Counted from the first letter of the stretch, positions 54,641 to 63,565 are shown. The stretch: DNA of 64,000 bases from an uncultured Candidatus Melainabacteria bacterium (GCA_934754655.1 CAKVIC010000014.1:7944-71943), one strand, 5' to 3'. A program made the numbers and translations. The notes: generated by a model from the letters alone, not told the origin.

Positions 54641-56221
54641 GTGGAAAATACAAAAAACGAAACAATGGGAGTCTTAAAAGCAGCTTGGCTTATAGCATTA
54701 GTTACAATAGCCAGTAAACTTATAGGCTTTGTAAGAGATATGGTAGTTGCAAATTTTTACGGTGCAACATTAGTTTCTGACGCATATTTTTATGCTCTTC
54801 AAATTCCATCATTAGCAATAATCATTTTAGGTGGAGTTGGCGGCCCATTTCATAGTGCAACGGTTGCAGTATTTTCAAAACTAATTCCAAATATCAATTC
54901 TAAGCCTACGGAAGTTGTAAATAAATTATATAGCACTTTTTTAACAATAACTTTTATATTTTTTGCAATACTTGCGATTATAGGTTATTTCTTTGCCGAT
55001 AAAATCATGGGTTTAATAATTTCTGCAGGCTCACCGGAGTTAATAAACTTAGCCACACAGCATTTTAAAATTATGTCACCAATAATTTTAATCGGAGGAA
55101 TTATCGGTATTTATTATGGCTTATTAATTTGTCATAACAAATACATTTTACCTAATTTATCACCAATGGTTTTAAGTTTAGTAGTAATAGTGTCTATTTC
55201 ACTAGCTCGTAATGATAATACCGGTATGGTATTAGCTATAGCAACGACAGTAGGTGCAATTTGCCAATTATTATTACAATTTCCAGCAATTAGAAATATA
55301 GGTTATCGAATTAAACCTAATTTAGACATTACTAATAATCAGAATCTAAAAAATCTTATGGAATTATTATTTCCTGCCATTTTAAGTTCAACAATGGGAC
55401 AAATTACAATATATATTGATATGTTTTTTGCCTCTATTTTAAAAGAAGGAGCTTGGACTTCCGTTGTATTTGCTAATAGAATTTTTCAATTTCCGGTTGG
55501 GATATTAGTAACAGCATTTTTGGTTCCATTATTTCCAATTTTTTCAAGGCTAGCTGGAGAACAAAAATTTGATGATATAAAAACATATTTTAATAAAGGT
55601 GTCGGCGTTTTATTTTTTACGGCAATACCTATGATAATTTTAATATTGACCCTCGCACAAGACGGCATATCGTTAGTATTTGAAAGAGGAGCTTTTGATT
55701 CTAACGCTGTTGTTATGGTATCAGAGGCCTTGTGTTTTCTATCATTTTCAATATTGCCTTATGTATTTAGAGATTCTATAACTCGCGTATATTATGCATT
55801 TAATGATTCAAAAACACCTTTTATTATAGCAATGACATCTATTTTACTAAAAGCCATTTTGAATTACATCTTGATAATCAAATTAAATATGGGCATCGCA
55901 GGTATTACGCTTTCAACCTCTTTTATAACTTTATTTAATGCAACATGTTTAGGTTTATTAATTTCTAAAAAAATTAAACTTGATTATAAAACTTTGTTCT
56001 TTAATTTTGCAAAAATGCTATTAGCAGGCTTTATAACTTTTGTTGCTTGTATATTAATATGCTTAGAATTCAACAATGTTCATTTAACAAAATACCTCTT
56101 TGAATTAACCAAAATTCTTGTTGTGATACCTACATGTTTAATAATATATGTTGGCTTAAATCTTTTATTTAAAATGGATTATGCCCAAGAACTTGTTGGA
56201 AGAGTTTTAAAACACAAATAA
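54641..56221 (+). CDS. murJ: Lipid II flippase MurJ
   Basis: Exports undecaprenyl-linked peptidoglycan precursor across the inner membrane. The 526 residues give about 14 helices. The family start ASKLIGFVRDMVVANFYGATLVSDAYFYALQIP, with key Arg-Asp, and the later VFANRIFQFPVGILVTAFLVPLFP are typical MVIN/MurJ motifs. It begins with GTG at 54641, with AAGGA 10 nt upstream; the ATG at 54665 is an alternative that would still keep the first helix. It is last in the operon with secG and cysS. Confidence 0.93.
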   Translation: MENTKNETMGVLKAAWLIALVTIASKLIGFVRDMVVANFYGATLVSDAYFYALQIPSLAIIILGGVGGPFHSATVAVFSKLIPNINSKPTEVVNKLYSTFLTITFIFFAILAIIGYFFADKIMGLIISAGSPELINLATQHFKIMSPIILIGGIIGIYYGLLICHNKYILPNLSPMVLSLVVIVSISLARNDNTGMVLAIATTVGAICQLLLQFPAIRNIGYRIKPNLDITNNQNLKNLMELLFPAILSSTMGQITIYIDMFFASILKEGAWTSVVFANRIFQFPVGILVTAFLVPLFPIFSRLAGEQKFDDIKTYFNKGVGVLFFTAIPMIILILTLAQDGISLVFERGAFDSNAVVMVSEALCFLSFSILPYVFRDSITRVYYAFNDSKTPFIIAMTSILLKAILNYILIIKLNMGIAGITLSTSFITLFNATCLGLLISKKIKLDYKTLFFNFAKMLLAGFITFVACILICLEFNNVHLTKYLFELTKILVVIPTCLIIYVGLNLLFKMDYAQELVGRVLKHK

Positions 56222-56224
56222 AAA

Positions 56225-57349
56225 TTATTCATTCAAAGCTTTAATTATACAATCTGCAACTTCTTGTGCCGAATATTTGTCAGAAAGCTTTGATTTAACC
56301 TCTCCTAGTTCATTAATCATCATTTCACGCGCATTTTTATCATACAATAATTTTTCTGTTTCATAACAAATATTTTTAACTGTAAATTTTGACTGCACAA
56401 GTTCAGGTACAATATCTTTATTTGCAATAATATTAGGTAAACAAACTCTTTTAATGCATCTTACCATTAAGTATATTAAATATAAAAGGTAGGGCCCTTT
56501 ATAGCCAATAACCATTGGGGTTTTATACAAAGCCGCTTCTAAAGCAACAGTTCCTGATGCTAAAATTAATGAATCAGAAACGCTCAATAAAGCTTGATTT
56601 TCGCCCTTAATAATTTTATAATCAATGTCGTTAAAATATTTATTAAAAACCTCATCTGATAAATTTGGAGCTTGTGAAAAACAAATTTGCAATTCGGGAT
56701 GCTTTTTCTTTAAAATATCAGCAGATTTCAAAAAAGTTTTTGCTAAAAAATATAATTCTAAAGGTCGCGAGCCTGAAAACACTGAAACAAGTGGCTTATT
56801 AATATCTAAACCGTGTTTTTGAAAAAATTCTTCTTTGTTAGCTTTTTGTGGTAACTGTTTTACTAATGGATGACCACAATAATGGACATCAATACCGGCT
56901 TTTTTATACATTTCCACTTCAAACGGGAATATGCACAAAACCTTATCAACATATTTTTTTATCCCATTAATTCGCCATTTGCGACTTGCCCATATTTGAG
57001 GTGGAATATAATGAAATACTTTGATACCTTTACCTTTTAAATGCTTTGCGACACGCAAATTGAAGGTGCCATAATCAATTAACAAAACTAAATCCGGTTT
57101 ATATTCATTAAGAATATAATCACTAACGCGCTTTTCTAAAGCTAAATGTTCTTTTATAATTTTAAAACTAATACCAAAAGCAGACATTTTTGAATGATCG
57201 CAAAACAATTTTGCACCTGCTTTTTTTAAATTTTCACCGCCAATACCCTCAACCTCGACATCTGAAAATTGTGATTTTAATATTTCCACAACTTTACCGG
57301 CATGCATATCGCCTGAATATTCACCTGTTATAATAAAAACTTTCTTCAT
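56225..57349 (-). CDS. lpxB: Lipid-A-disaccharide synthase
   Basis: A GT-B glycosyltransferase joining UDP-diacylglucosamine and lipid X to make the lipid A disaccharide. The 374 residues contain the start ITGEYSGDMHAGKVVEILK, the VLIDYGTFNLRVAKHLK segment and the nucleotide-binding FSGSRPLEL. It starts 1 nt after lpxI and is last of tsaD-lpxI-lpxB. Its presence indicates a lipid A pathway and so an outer membrane with lipopolysaccharide or a related lipid. Confidence 0.94.
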   Translation of the reverse strand: MKKVFIITGEYSGDMHAGKVVEILKSQFSDVEVEGIGGENLKKAGAKLFCDHSKMSAFGISFKIIKEHLALEKRVSDYILNEYKPDLVLLIDYGTFNLRVAKHLKGKGIKVFHYIPPQIWASRKWRINGIKKYVDKVLCIFPFEVEMYKKAGIDVHYCGHPLVKQLPQKANKEEFFQKHGLDINKPLVSVFSGSRPLELYFLAKTFLKSADILKKKHPELQICFSQAPNLSDEVFNKYFNDIDYKIIKGENQALLSVSDSLILASGTVALEAALYKTPMVIGYKGPYLLYLIYLMVRCIKRVCLPNIIANKDIVPELVQSKFTVKNICYETEKLLYDKNAREMMINELGEVKSKLSDKYSAQEVADCIIKALNE

Positions 57350-57350
57350 A

Positions 57351-58166
57351 TTAAACTGCCATTACAACAATGTTATGTTTATCTGCAAATTTTATAACTT
57401 CTTCTTTATCAACAATAATAGTTTCACCAGCTTCAACGGCTATTAAATCGAGTTTATATTTTTGCATTGTTTTTAAAGTTCTTAACCCTATTGCAGGGAT
57501 ATCAAATCTTTTATCTTGAGATGGTTTTGCAACTTTTATAACCCTTGCATGTCTTTTTGCCAATTTTCCACCGCGTCTAATACATCTATCAGTACCTTCT
57601 ATAGCTTCAACAGCCATAATCATTTTATCTTTTATAATAACTGATTGACCAATATCAAGTTTACCGCTTTCTTTGGCTAACCAATAACCATAATTTACAT
57701 CATCAACCTGTTCTTGGGTTGGTTGTATTTTACCCAAAACGCCAGATGGAATCATTAAATTTTTTATAAATAAAGTTTGATCAAGAATCGTAATACCAAT
57801 TTTTTCAAGCTCTTCAATTATATATAACATTACTTTATCATCATTCAACCTAATTGCTTTTTTTATCATATCAAGAGCTTTTATATCAAATTTGGGACGT
57901 TTTAATAAAATTGTTTTACTAACTTTACCCAAAAAAGTTAATTGCTTTATACCTTCCTTTTTTAAAACTTCTTCAATCTTCAAAACTTCACCGGGGCCAA
58001 AAGAATAAACCTTAGAACAATATTTTTTCAATTGAGAATAATTATCATTTGATAAAGAAATAGCTACGACTTCAAGCCCATTTTCTTTTGCCTGTTGAGC
58101 CATAATCACAGGAAGCAATCCATCACCTGCTATTAAACCTTGTTTTTGTTCTAATGCTATTGTCAT
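57351..58166 (-). CDS. lpxI: UDP-2,3-diacylglucosamine diphosphatase LpxI
   Basis: Hydrolyses UDP-2,3-diacylglucosamine to lipid X, the step before LpxB. At 271 residues (normal length) it has the start GLIAGDGLLPVIMAQQAK, the central GYWLAKESGKLDIGQSVIIKD and the C-terminal family signature AVEAIEGTDRCIRRGG. It is the LpxI (DUF1009) type, not LpxH, which is consistent with a cyanobacteria-related or alphaproteobacteria-like pathway choice. GGAGGG precedes the ATG. Confidence 0.93.
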   Translation of the reverse strand: MTIALEQKQGLIAGDGLLPVIMAQQAKENGLEVVAISLSNDNYSQLKKYCSKVYSFGPGEVLKIEEVLKKEGIKQLTFLGKVSKTILLKRPKFDIKALDMIKKAIRLNDDKVMLYIIEELEKIGITILDQTLFIKNLMIPSGVLGKIQPTQEQVDDVNYGYWLAKESGKLDIGQSVIIKDKMIMAVEAIEGTDRCIRRGGKLAKRHARVIKVAKPSQDKRFDIPAIGLRTLKTMQKYKLDLIAVEAGETIIVDKEEVIKFADKHNIVVMAV

Positions 58167-58189
58167 TTTCCCTCCAGAGAAATTCTTAA

Positions 58190-59218
58190 TTATAATCTTG
58201 AAAAGACTTCTACATCTATATTATCATAAGTTTTATCAAAGAAATATGCACTACTTGCAATCATAGCAGCATTATCAGTACAATATTTCATTTGAGGAGC
58301 AAAAACTTCATACCCCTCATTTTTCAAATTAAATATTTTTTTTCTTATTTCAGAATTAGCAGCAACACCACCGGCTAACACAACCTGTTTATATTGTTTT
58401 TCTTCGAGTGCTTTTTTTACCTTTTTTAATAATGTTGAAGAAACACATTCTTGAAAACTTGCACAAATGTCATTTGTCGGCATCTCTTTACCATCAAAAC
58501 TTTTAACCAAACGTAACACTGCAGTTTTTAATCCGCTAAAACTAAAATTATAACCTTCTACCTTAGCTTCAGGCAATTTAAACGCAAAAGGATTTCCTAA
58601 TTGTGCCAATTTATCAAGTTTTGGTCCACCAGGATAAGGCAAACCAATTAAACGAGCAACTTTATCATAAGCTTCACCCACTGCATCATCAATAGTTTCG
58701 CCGATAATTTCTAATTCGCTATAAGATTTAACATCAATAATTTGTGTATGCCCGCCACTAACTAATAACGCAATAAATGGTGGTTCAAGATTTGTATCAA
58801 TAAAATTAGCACTTATATGCCCGATTAAATGATTTACACCGATAAAAGGTTTATCATAAGCTAAAGCCAACGATTTTGTTGCGTTTAGTCCGACTAATAA
58901 ACAACCGACAAGTCCAGGACCAACAGTACCTGCAAATGCTGTAATGTTATCAGGTTTAACGTTAGCCTGCTTAAAAGCTTCTTCTACAACAATGTTTACA
59001 GCTTCAAGGTGTTCACGAGCAGCAATTTCAGGAATAACTCCACCAAATTCTTCATGAATTTTTATTTGCGAAGCAACAACATTAGCTAAAACTTCTCTTC
59101 CGCCCTTAACAATTGCACAAGCTGTTTCATCACAACTGGATTCAAGCGCTAATATTAAAGAATTTTCATCAATTGTAACAGGTTTGTTACTGAATAATGT
59201 ATTTTTAATCTTGTTCAT
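58190..59218 (-). CDS. tsaD: tRNA N6-threonylcarbamoyladenosine transferase TsaD
   Basis: Transfers the threonylcarbamoyl group to A37 of tRNAs reading ANN codons. The 342 residues have ALESSCDETACAIV, the metal-binding NHLIGHISA motif (two His), SGGHTQIIDVKSYSELEIIGETIDDAVGEA and the late GGVAANSEIRKK. I use the ATG ending at 59218; upstream ATGs extend the frame across the obgE start. There is no Shine-Dalgarno, and a TATAAT ends 6 nt before this ATG, so the transcript may be leaderless. Confidence 0.95.
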   Translation of the reverse strand: MNKIKNTLFSNKPVTIDENSLILALESSCDETACAIVKGGREVLANVVASQIKIHEEFGGVIPEIAAREHLEAVNIVVEEAFKQANVKPDNITAFAGTVGPGLVGCLLVGLNATKSLALAYDKPFIGVNHLIGHISANFIDTNLEPPFIALLVSGGHTQIIDVKSYSELEIIGETIDDAVGEAYDKVARLIGLPYPGGPKLDKLAQLGNPFAFKLPEAKVEGYNFSFSGLKTAVLRLVKSFDGKEMPTNDICASFQECVSSTLLKKVKKALEEKQYKQVVLAGGVAANSEIRKKIFNLKNEGYEVFAPQMKYCTDNAAMIASSAYFFDKTYDNIDVEVFSRL

Positions 59219-59224
59219 AGTAGC

Positions 59225-59232
59225 ATTATAAT
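59225..59232. promoter_or_regulatory. Overlapping divergent -10 elements for tsaD and obgE
   Basis: The 8-bp ATTATAAT contains TATAAT on the plus strand (59227-59232, 20 bp before the obgE ATG) and TATAAT on the minus strand (59230-59225, 6 bp before the tsaD ATG). The -35 regions are poor on both sides. Use of one -10 would occlude the other. Confidence 0.45.
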
Positions 59233-59252
59233 ACAAATATAGGTAATAAAAA

Positions 59253-60539
59253 ATGAAATTTTTAGACAAAGCAAAAATTAGAATAATATCAGGTCATGGC
59301 GGTAACGGTATGGTCGCTTGGCGTAGAGAAAAATTTGTGGATAAAGGTGGCCCAGCAGGTGGTGATGGAGGTCGAGGTGGTGATATATATTTTATCGGAG
59401 ATAAAAATATGTCAACCTTACTTGATTTTAAAATAAAATCTGTTTATAAAGCTCAAGCTGGAGAAAATGGTGGTATCAAAGGAATGCATGGAGCTTGTGC
59501 AAAGAATTTGTATATAAGAGTGCCATTGGGAACAGTTGTGCGCGATACAAAAACCGGAAATATCATTGCAGACATCACAGAAGATGCCCAATCAGTAATT
59601 GTAGCAAAAGGCGGACGCGGTGGACGTGGTAACGCACGATTTGCAACAGCTCAAAAAAGAGCACCTCAATTTTGCGAACCCGGAGAACCAGGGATTGAAA
59701 GAGTTTTGGAATTAGAATTAAAACTTATTGCAGACATTGGTTTATTAGGTATGCCAAATGCCGGTAAATCAACATTTATAAGCGCTGTAAGTTCTGCCAA
59801 ACCTAAAATTGCAGATTACCCTTTTACCACACTAATTCCAAATTTAGGTGTTGTAAAAAAATCTGATGAAGGTGCTTATGTAATAGCTGATATTCCCGGT
59901 TTGATAGAAGGCGCCTCTGAAGGAGTCGGCTTAGGACATGAATTTTTACGTCACGTAGAGCGTTGCAGATTTTTGATTCATATCGTAGATTTAACAGCAG
60001 AGAACCCTGTAAATAATTTTAAAATTATTAATGAAGAGTTAAGAAAACATTCCACAGGGCTCGCAAATCTTTATCAAATTATTGTACTAAATAAAATTGA
60101 CTCTATTTCAAAAGAAGATCAAGAGAATTTCGAAAAACAATTCAAAAATTTTTCTGATGACGTATTTTTAATATCAGCTGTAACAAAAGAAAATCTTGAA
60201 AAATTACTATATTTTATTGAGAAAAAAGTTGATGAAATACCAAAACCAGAATTTGATATTGACGTCGTTGACGAGGATTTAGGAGCTTTTGATAATGATG
60301 ATAGCGATTTTGAAATCACAAAATTTGCAAAAGGTGCTTATCTAGTTTCTGGCGGAAAACTTAATAGATTAGCAAAAGTTACAGATGCTAGAAATACCGA
60401 ACAAGTTGTTAGATTGCAAAACATCATGAAAAGCATGGGAGTTTTTGATGAACTCAAAAAACGAGGTCTTAAAAACGGCGACACAGTAGTACTAGCCCAC
60501 CTTGAGTTTGCATACTATGACGATGAGATTTGGGGATAA
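59253..60539 (+). CDS. obgE: GTPase Obg/CgtA
   Basis: A ribosome-associated GTPase of the large-subunit assembly pathway, 428 residues. It has the N-terminal glycine-rich Obg fold (about 1-160, RGGRGNARFATAQKRAPQF), the G domain with G1 GMPNAGKST (about 168-176), G3 DIPGLIEGASEGVGLGHEFL and G4 NKID, and a C-terminal OCT domain (about 345-428, FEITKFAKGAYLVSGGKL), which is not present in all lineages. AGG before the ATG is weak. It is separated from rplU-rpmA, its common partners. Confidence 0.96.
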   Translation: MKFLDKAKIRIISGHGGNGMVAWRREKFVDKGGPAGGDGGRGGDIYFIGDKNMSTLLDFKIKSVYKAQAGENGGIKGMHGACAKNLYIRVPLGTVVRDTKTGNIIADITEDAQSVIVAKGGRGGRGNARFATAQKRAPQFCEPGEPGIERVLELELKLIADIGLLGMPNAGKSTFISAVSSAKPKIADYPFTTLIPNLGVVKKSDEGAYVIADIPGLIEGASEGVGLGHEFLRHVERCRFLIHIVDLTAENPVNNFKIINEELRKHSTGLANLYQIIVLNKIDSISKEDQENFEKQFKNFSDDVFLISAVTKENLEKLLYFIEKKVDEIPKPEFDIDVVDEDLGAFDNDDSDFEITKFAKGAYLVSGGKLNRLAKVTDARNTEQVVRLQNIMKSMGVFDELKKRGLKNGDTVVLAHLEFAYYDDEIWG

Positions 60540-60565
60540 AAATTTATTGCCTCAAATAAAGAAAA

Positions 60566-60994
60566 CTAATACTGAATATTTTGATTTACTTCAATATATT
60601 TATACATATTCAATAAAATGCCTGCCGGAAAAAAATATTTATTATTACAAGGCGTAATTTTTAAAATAGAATTTTTACTATCGATTCCCGCAACAGTTGC
60701 TAGATATTTATCTTTACCAACAGCAAAAATAACATATCCGTTTTCTGTCTGAATTTCATCAGTACTAAAACGATTTGCGCCAATTGCCGCAATGGTTAAA
60801 TAAAATAACTTTTCTTTATTAATTGCAAACATTTTTGAACAATTTTCATAAGAAATATTTTGCGGAGTTGTTAAATTTGCCACAGATTGTGAGTTCGAAA
60901 CTGTTGTTTGCACAGAAGCCGAATTAGAATTAGATTCAGCATTAACCAACGGACAAAAAATTAAAACTAATAAAATAAATATTCTTAACTTCAT
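60566..60994 (-). CDS. Small secreted protein of unknown function
   Basis: A 142-residue protein with a signal peptide (MKLRIFILLVLIFCPLVNA, cleaved after VNA at about residue 19), then a Ser/Thr/Asn-rich linker and a compact domain from about residue 50 (two Cys: YENCSKMF and KITPCNNK, a possible disulfide). Presumed periplasmic or exported. No family recognised. It lies between convergent obgE and the 500-residue membrane gene. Confidence 0.7.
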   Translation of the reverse strand: MKLRIFILLVLIFCPLVNAESNSNSASVQTTVSNSQSVANLTTPQNISYENCSKMFAINKEKLFYLTIAAIGANRFSTDEIQTENGYVIFAVGKDKYLATVAGIDSKNSILKITPCNNKYFFPAGILLNMYKYIEVNQNIQY

Positions 60995-61052
60995 AAAAAC
61001 ATTTTAGCATAATAAAAAACAATTTGCAGTGCTAAAGCGAAATAGATTTGCA

Positions 61053-62555
61053 CTAACTATAAACAAAAGGTGGCCCATTTTTAATTTCAAACAAAATATT
61101 ATCAGCCATAATTTTTAACTCTTCAACAGGCTTACCGCTTTTAAGCTGAATTTGAAATTCTTCACACAAAGGATTTATTGCGGATTCCTTTTTTGCTTTA
61201 AAATTTTTTAATTCTGTAGCTACTAACCTTTTTTGCAAATTCAATTCTGTTTGCGCATTGTATTTTTTCACTTGAACATCTTTAATCGCTTCTACAGAGC
61301 TTTTTCCACAATAACCTAATGCTGAAATTCCAGCAATACCTAAAAACAAATTTTTAAATTGCGGATTTTTGGGATTCATAAGCCAATCATAGAAAAAAGA
61401 TAAATAATCATTTACATGCGAAAAATATGTAATTTTATTTCTACCGGAACCGCCAATTGCCCCGTTAACTTTTTCTGTCGCACGATTCATTGATTTTTTT
61501 AATTCTTTTGCAAAAATTTCTTTTTCTTCTTTGCTTAAATTCATTTTACTTACGACATCTTCAATATCTTCAGGCTTTGCATAAAGTTTTTCTAACATTG
61601 ATTCTATCACATATTTATATGCATCAATTCCTTTTAAAACATTACCATCATGGTCTTTTACTGGAATAATTTTTTCTTTTTCGTTAAAAGATTTTATAAT
61701 ATTATCAAGCCCTTTCCTTGTATTTTCAGCACTTTTTTTAATTAACTCATCACTTTTTCTTATATTTTTTGCAGAAATTAAGCCTAATAAAAGTGTTGCA
61801 AGAATTGAAGAACCACCAACAAACCACGTTAAATAATCCTTGTTTAAAGCATCTTTTTTATTTTGTTTTTTTGTTTTAAAAGCTGGTGAATATGTATTTT
61901 TTAAATTTTGCGCAAAAACCTTTGCATTAGATGATAACATACTTCTGATAATTTGAATTTTGCCCGAAAAAGATTGTGTTTCGACTTGTATTAAATTCTC
62001 TTGCAAATTCTTTTGAATATCAGCTTCACGTTTTTTTATCCAAATATCTTTGTAAGCATCAATTATATTTTTACAAACAAAAACCGTTGCGCTAAGCGTA
62101 ATTATACCAATTGCAGAAAGTATCGTTTTTCTGTTTGGAGTTTGAATCATGCTAAAAATACTTTGATGAATTTCGTTATTTATACAATGATTGCGAGTGA
62201 TTCCGGGCAACAAAAATTCTTCAGTTGAATCTAAATGTTTTTTGGAAGAACGTTTTATCATAGCAGTAAAAATACCTAGTATTCCCATAGATAAAACAGA
62301 AGCTCCGGCGACTATTAAAGGCGCATTACTTTTTTTAGTTTCTTTTTCAAAAACTTTTTGTGGCAAATCAACTTCGGATTCTGATATCAAAAGAGTATCA
62401 AGAGTTTCATCAAGAGATAACAAAGGATCTTTGACAAAAGAATTTACAATAATCCCTTCTTTGATATTGTTAGAATTTTTGATTTGTGTATTTGTCATAT
62501 TACGCTGATATCGCTTTGATTCAGCATCATTGTTGATTTTTTGAACTATTGCCAT
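61053..62555 (-). CDS. Membrane protein with internal duplication, unknown
   Basis: A 500-residue protein with paired hydrophobic segments near residues 77-95, 145-165, 245-262 and 405-420. Each of two halves ends in a similar charged helix: DAYKDIWIKKREADIQKNLQ (about 165-184) and EAIKDVQVKKYNAQTELNLQ (about 425-444), so the protein arose by an internal duplication of about 260 residues. Its start lies 29 nt inside the end of the zinc-binding neighbour, so the two are coupled and both are under the upstream cobalamin riboswitch. No catalytic motif; function unknown. Confidence 0.75.
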   Translation of the reverse strand: MAIVQKINNDAESKRYQRNMTNTQIKNSNNIKEGIIVNSFVKDPLLSLDETLDTLLISESEVDLPQKVFEKETKKSNAPLIVAGASVLSMGILGIFTAMIKRSSKKHLDSTEEFLLPGITRNHCINNEIHQSIFSMIQTPNRKTILSAIGIITLSATVFVCKNIIDAYKDIWIKKREADIQKNLQENLIQVETQSFSGKIQIIRSMLSSNAKVFAQNLKNTYSPAFKTKKQNKKDALNKDYLTWFVGGSSILATLLLGLISAKNIRKSDELIKKSAENTRKGLDNIIKSFNEKEKIIPVKDHDGNVLKGIDAYKYVIESMLEKLYAKPEDIEDVVSKMNLSKEEKEIFAKELKKSMNRATEKVNGAIGGSGRNKITYFSHVNDYLSFFYDWLMNPKNPQFKNLFLGIAGISALGYCGKSSVEAIKDVQVKKYNAQTELNLQKRLVATELKNFKAKKESAINPLCEEFQIQLKSGKPVEELKIMADNILFEIKNGPPFVYS

Positions 62556-63225
62556 TGTTTTTATCTTTCTTTAAAATTTTTATTTGAAAATTTTTTATAA
62601 CACTTTTTAAATTAAAAATCTTTTTATCCTCATCTATTTCAGTTTCTTCTTCATCAGTATTATTTTTTTTACCTATTTTAAATAAGTTTTTAAATTTATT
62701 TTTTAAATTACTCATTATGTCGGCAATTTTTTTATTAATAAAAGCTTTAGCTTCACCTAAAACTGCCGTTAATTTTTCTGTAATATCTACGATTTTTTGC
62801 TTTATTTCAACGATTTTGTTTATAGTATTAATCACTATATTTACAGTCGACTTAAGCACTTTTACTAATGGTATAGCAAGATTTTTTACACAAAAAGCAA
62901 TAGGTTTTAACAAAATACTTGAAGAAATTTGTTTTTGAAAATTTTGCATTTTTTGTATTAAATTTATCAATTGATTTTCAAAATTTTTAATACTTTCAAG
63001 ATAACTTTTTTGTGCAATTTGGTGATTTTTTTTAGCTAAAGCTCTTGCTTTTAAAATATTTCCCATCATGACACATTCGTGATACGTCATTTCGCCGATT
63101 TTGCGATTTCTATCAGATTTTCTCATTGAGCCACCGCCGGAGCAAATAGGGCATGTTCCTGCGGGCAAACCGTGAGGACAAGTACCGGCTTTCATTTTAG
63201 ATATTTCTTGAACAGCTTTAGACAT
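62527..63225 (-). CDS. Zinc-ribbon-like protein with long helices, unknown
   Basis: A 232-residue protein. The N-terminus carries C-P-H-G...C-P-I-C (GTCPHGLPAGTCPICSGGGS, residues 14-33), a knuckle that could bind zinc with the His. A conserved-looking EMTYHECVMMGNILKARALA follows. Long amphipathic helices with moderately hydrophobic stretches (about 105-135) run to about 190, and a Lys/Asp/Asn-rich tail closes it. It is the first gene after the riboswitch, with GGGGAAG 11-17 nt before its ATG inside the switch's expression platform. Function unknown; B12 control suggests a link to cobalamin supply or use. Confidence 0.75.
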   Translation of the reverse strand: MSKAVQEISKMKAGTCPHGLPAGTCPICSGGGSMRKSDRNRKIGEMTYHECVMMGNILKARALAKKNHQIAQKSYLESIKNFENQLINLIQKMQNFQKQISSSILLKPIAFCVKNLAIPLVKVLKSTVNIVINTINKIVEIKQKIVDITEKLTAVLGEAKAFINKKIADIMSNLKNKFKNLFKIGKKNNTDEEETEIDEDKKIFNLKSVIKNFQIKILKKDKNNGNSSKNQQ

Positions 63226-63366
63226 ATATTAAAAAACTTCCCCATATTTAACTCGGGAAAGCTCTCAATACTTTGACCCGAAGTATTGTTAAAATATTTG
63301 AGTATTCCGGCTTTAACGGTTGCGGCACAGTCTTGGATTTCCACCAAAGTTTCCTCTATTCATTTT
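63226..63366 (-). promoter_or_regulatory. Cobalamin riboswitch (aptamer plus expression platform)
   Basis: Read on the minus strand, 63360-63301 contains GAGGAA, TTTGGTGGAAATCCAAGA, CTGTGCCGCAACCGTT and AAGCCGGAATACTC in the order of the cobalamin aptamer core (GGGAA, GGTG-AA-TCC, B12 box GCCGCAACxGT, closing GxCxGAATACxC). Downstream 63285-63265 forms AATACTT-CGGGTCA-AAGTATT, whose loop CGG can pair with CCG of the core (kissing loop). Then CTTTCCC (63261-63255) can pair with GGGGAAG (63243-63237), followed by T6, hiding the Shine-Dalgarno or terminating. The alternative ACTTCGGG/CCCGAGT would free it. The aptamer call is by eye; the switch mechanism is inferred. Confidence 0.8.
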
Positions 63367-63372
63367 TATATA

Positions 63373-63401
63373 ATGATAAAATACATATATATAGTAGTCA
63401 A
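63373..63401 (-). promoter_or_regulatory. Sigma-70 promoter of the riboswitch transcript
   Basis: TTGACT (63401-63396) and TATCAT (63378-63373), 17 bp apart, placing the transcript start near 63366, just before the aptamer. Confidence 0.65.
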
Positions 63402-63451
63402 GCATAATAGAAATACATGCCTTATTCTGACTGTTCACTTACACTTTCCCT

Positions 63452-63477
63452 GTCATCCTGAATTTATTTCAGGATCT
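63452..63477. repeat. Palindromic dispersed-type repeat, intact
   Basis: GTCATCCTGAA-TTTAT-TTCAGGATCT with an 8-bp stem (ATCCTGAA/TTCAGGAT). This form recurs in many bacterial genomes as a short interspersed palindrome. Confidence 0.6.
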
Positions 63478-63540
63478 GACAAGTTGGCTGAAGTTAATAT
63501 AAGTAAGAAAGTTGCTTAGCGCAAGGTTTTGCACCAGTAA

Positions 63541-63565
63541 GATGCTGAAACGAGTGACTCATGAC
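63541..63565. repeat. Second, decayed copy of the palindromic repeat (inverted)
   Basis: GATGCTGAAACGAGTGACTC followed by ATGAC. Its reverse complement begins GTCAT and ends TTTCAGCATC, aligning with the intact copy at both ends, but one arm no longer pairs. Confidence 0.45.

Noticed and set aside
63286..63519. Plus-strand 77-codon reading frame
   Set aside because: It lies antisense across the cobalamin aptamer and the promoter, has no Shine-Dalgarno, and its composition is not protein-like.
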